This document shows, one piece after another, positions 5,318 through 5,341 of a stretch of 5,341 nt of DNA (positions are counted from its first letter, which is position 1; every line of letters begins with the position of its first letter). A model generated the notes under the pieces. The model ran no database searches. It was not told where the DNA came from and saw only the letters and a program-made list of their open reading frames with translations. This DNA is from Bacteroidota bacterium (GTDB lineage Bacteria > Bacteroidota > Bacteroidia > AKYH767-A > JABDAW01): positions 1-5,341 of the forward strand of contig JAHEYM010000313.1 of NCBI GenBank assembly GCA_023251595.1. Direction: 5' to 3'. Position numbers and translations under genes: made by a program.

Positions 5318-5341
5318 ATGAAAAAAGTAAATATCATTCTT
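5318..5341 (+). CDS. Start of a gene, probably for an exported protein (3'-truncated by window edge)
   Basis: The ATG at 5318 opens a frame of eight codons reading MKKVNIIL before the window ends. A Lys-rich start followed by hydrophobic residues fits the first part of a signal peptide, but eight residues are too few to be sure. The start is supported by the A-rich stretch directly upstream and by the TAnnTTTG box at 5202-5209. Product and length cannot be judged. Confidence 0.5.

Overview
The window looks like a chromosomal segment from a member of the Bacteroidota. Three things point there. First, the Bacteroidota-type -7 promoter box TAnnTTTG recurs just upstream of genes. Second, there is a four-TM LytS/YehU-type histidine kinase fused in an operon to a LytTR response regulator. 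Third, recognisable Shine-Dalgarno sequences are nearly absent. Base composition is moderate, with A/T-rich intergenic regions. All supported genes lie on the plus strand. I see no mobile element, CRISPR array, tRNA or rRNA.

Layout. Positions 1-1064 hold the C-terminal part of a DUF4139 (MuiA-like) protein whose N-terminus lies outside the window. A 44-nt gap carries a TAnnTTTG box. Next come a membrane sensor kinase (1109-2134) and its LytTR response regulator (2131-2862), which overlap by ATGA and so form a translationally coupled two-component system. Region 2863-2965 contains two consecutive inverted repeats and a second TAnnTTTG box. It precedes a small, basic, unrecognised reading frame (2966-3253). 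A third TAnnTTTG box lies only 5 nt before the start of a lysine-ketoglutarate reductase / saccharopine dehydrogenase-type oxidoreductase (3293-4510), whose 3' end overlaps the start of rpe, ribulose-phosphate 3-epimerase (4501-5148), by 10 nt. The last 193 nt hold a fourth TAnnTTTG box, a leader of about 105 nt with two small hairpins, and the first eight codons of a gene that probably encodes an exported protein.

How the genes relate. The kinase and regulator clearly work together. The oxidoreductase and rpe are co-transcribed, but they belong to different pathways (lysine/saccharopine-type chemistry and the pentose phosphate pathway), so a shared function is not evident. The protein genes are mostly ordinary housekeeping or regulatory families. 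The less-explained parts are the small basic ORF with its structured upstream region, the TTG/ATG start ambiguity of the kinase, and the placement of promoter boxes within inverted repeats almost on top of start codons. I did not find convincing evidence of an entirely new biological system.
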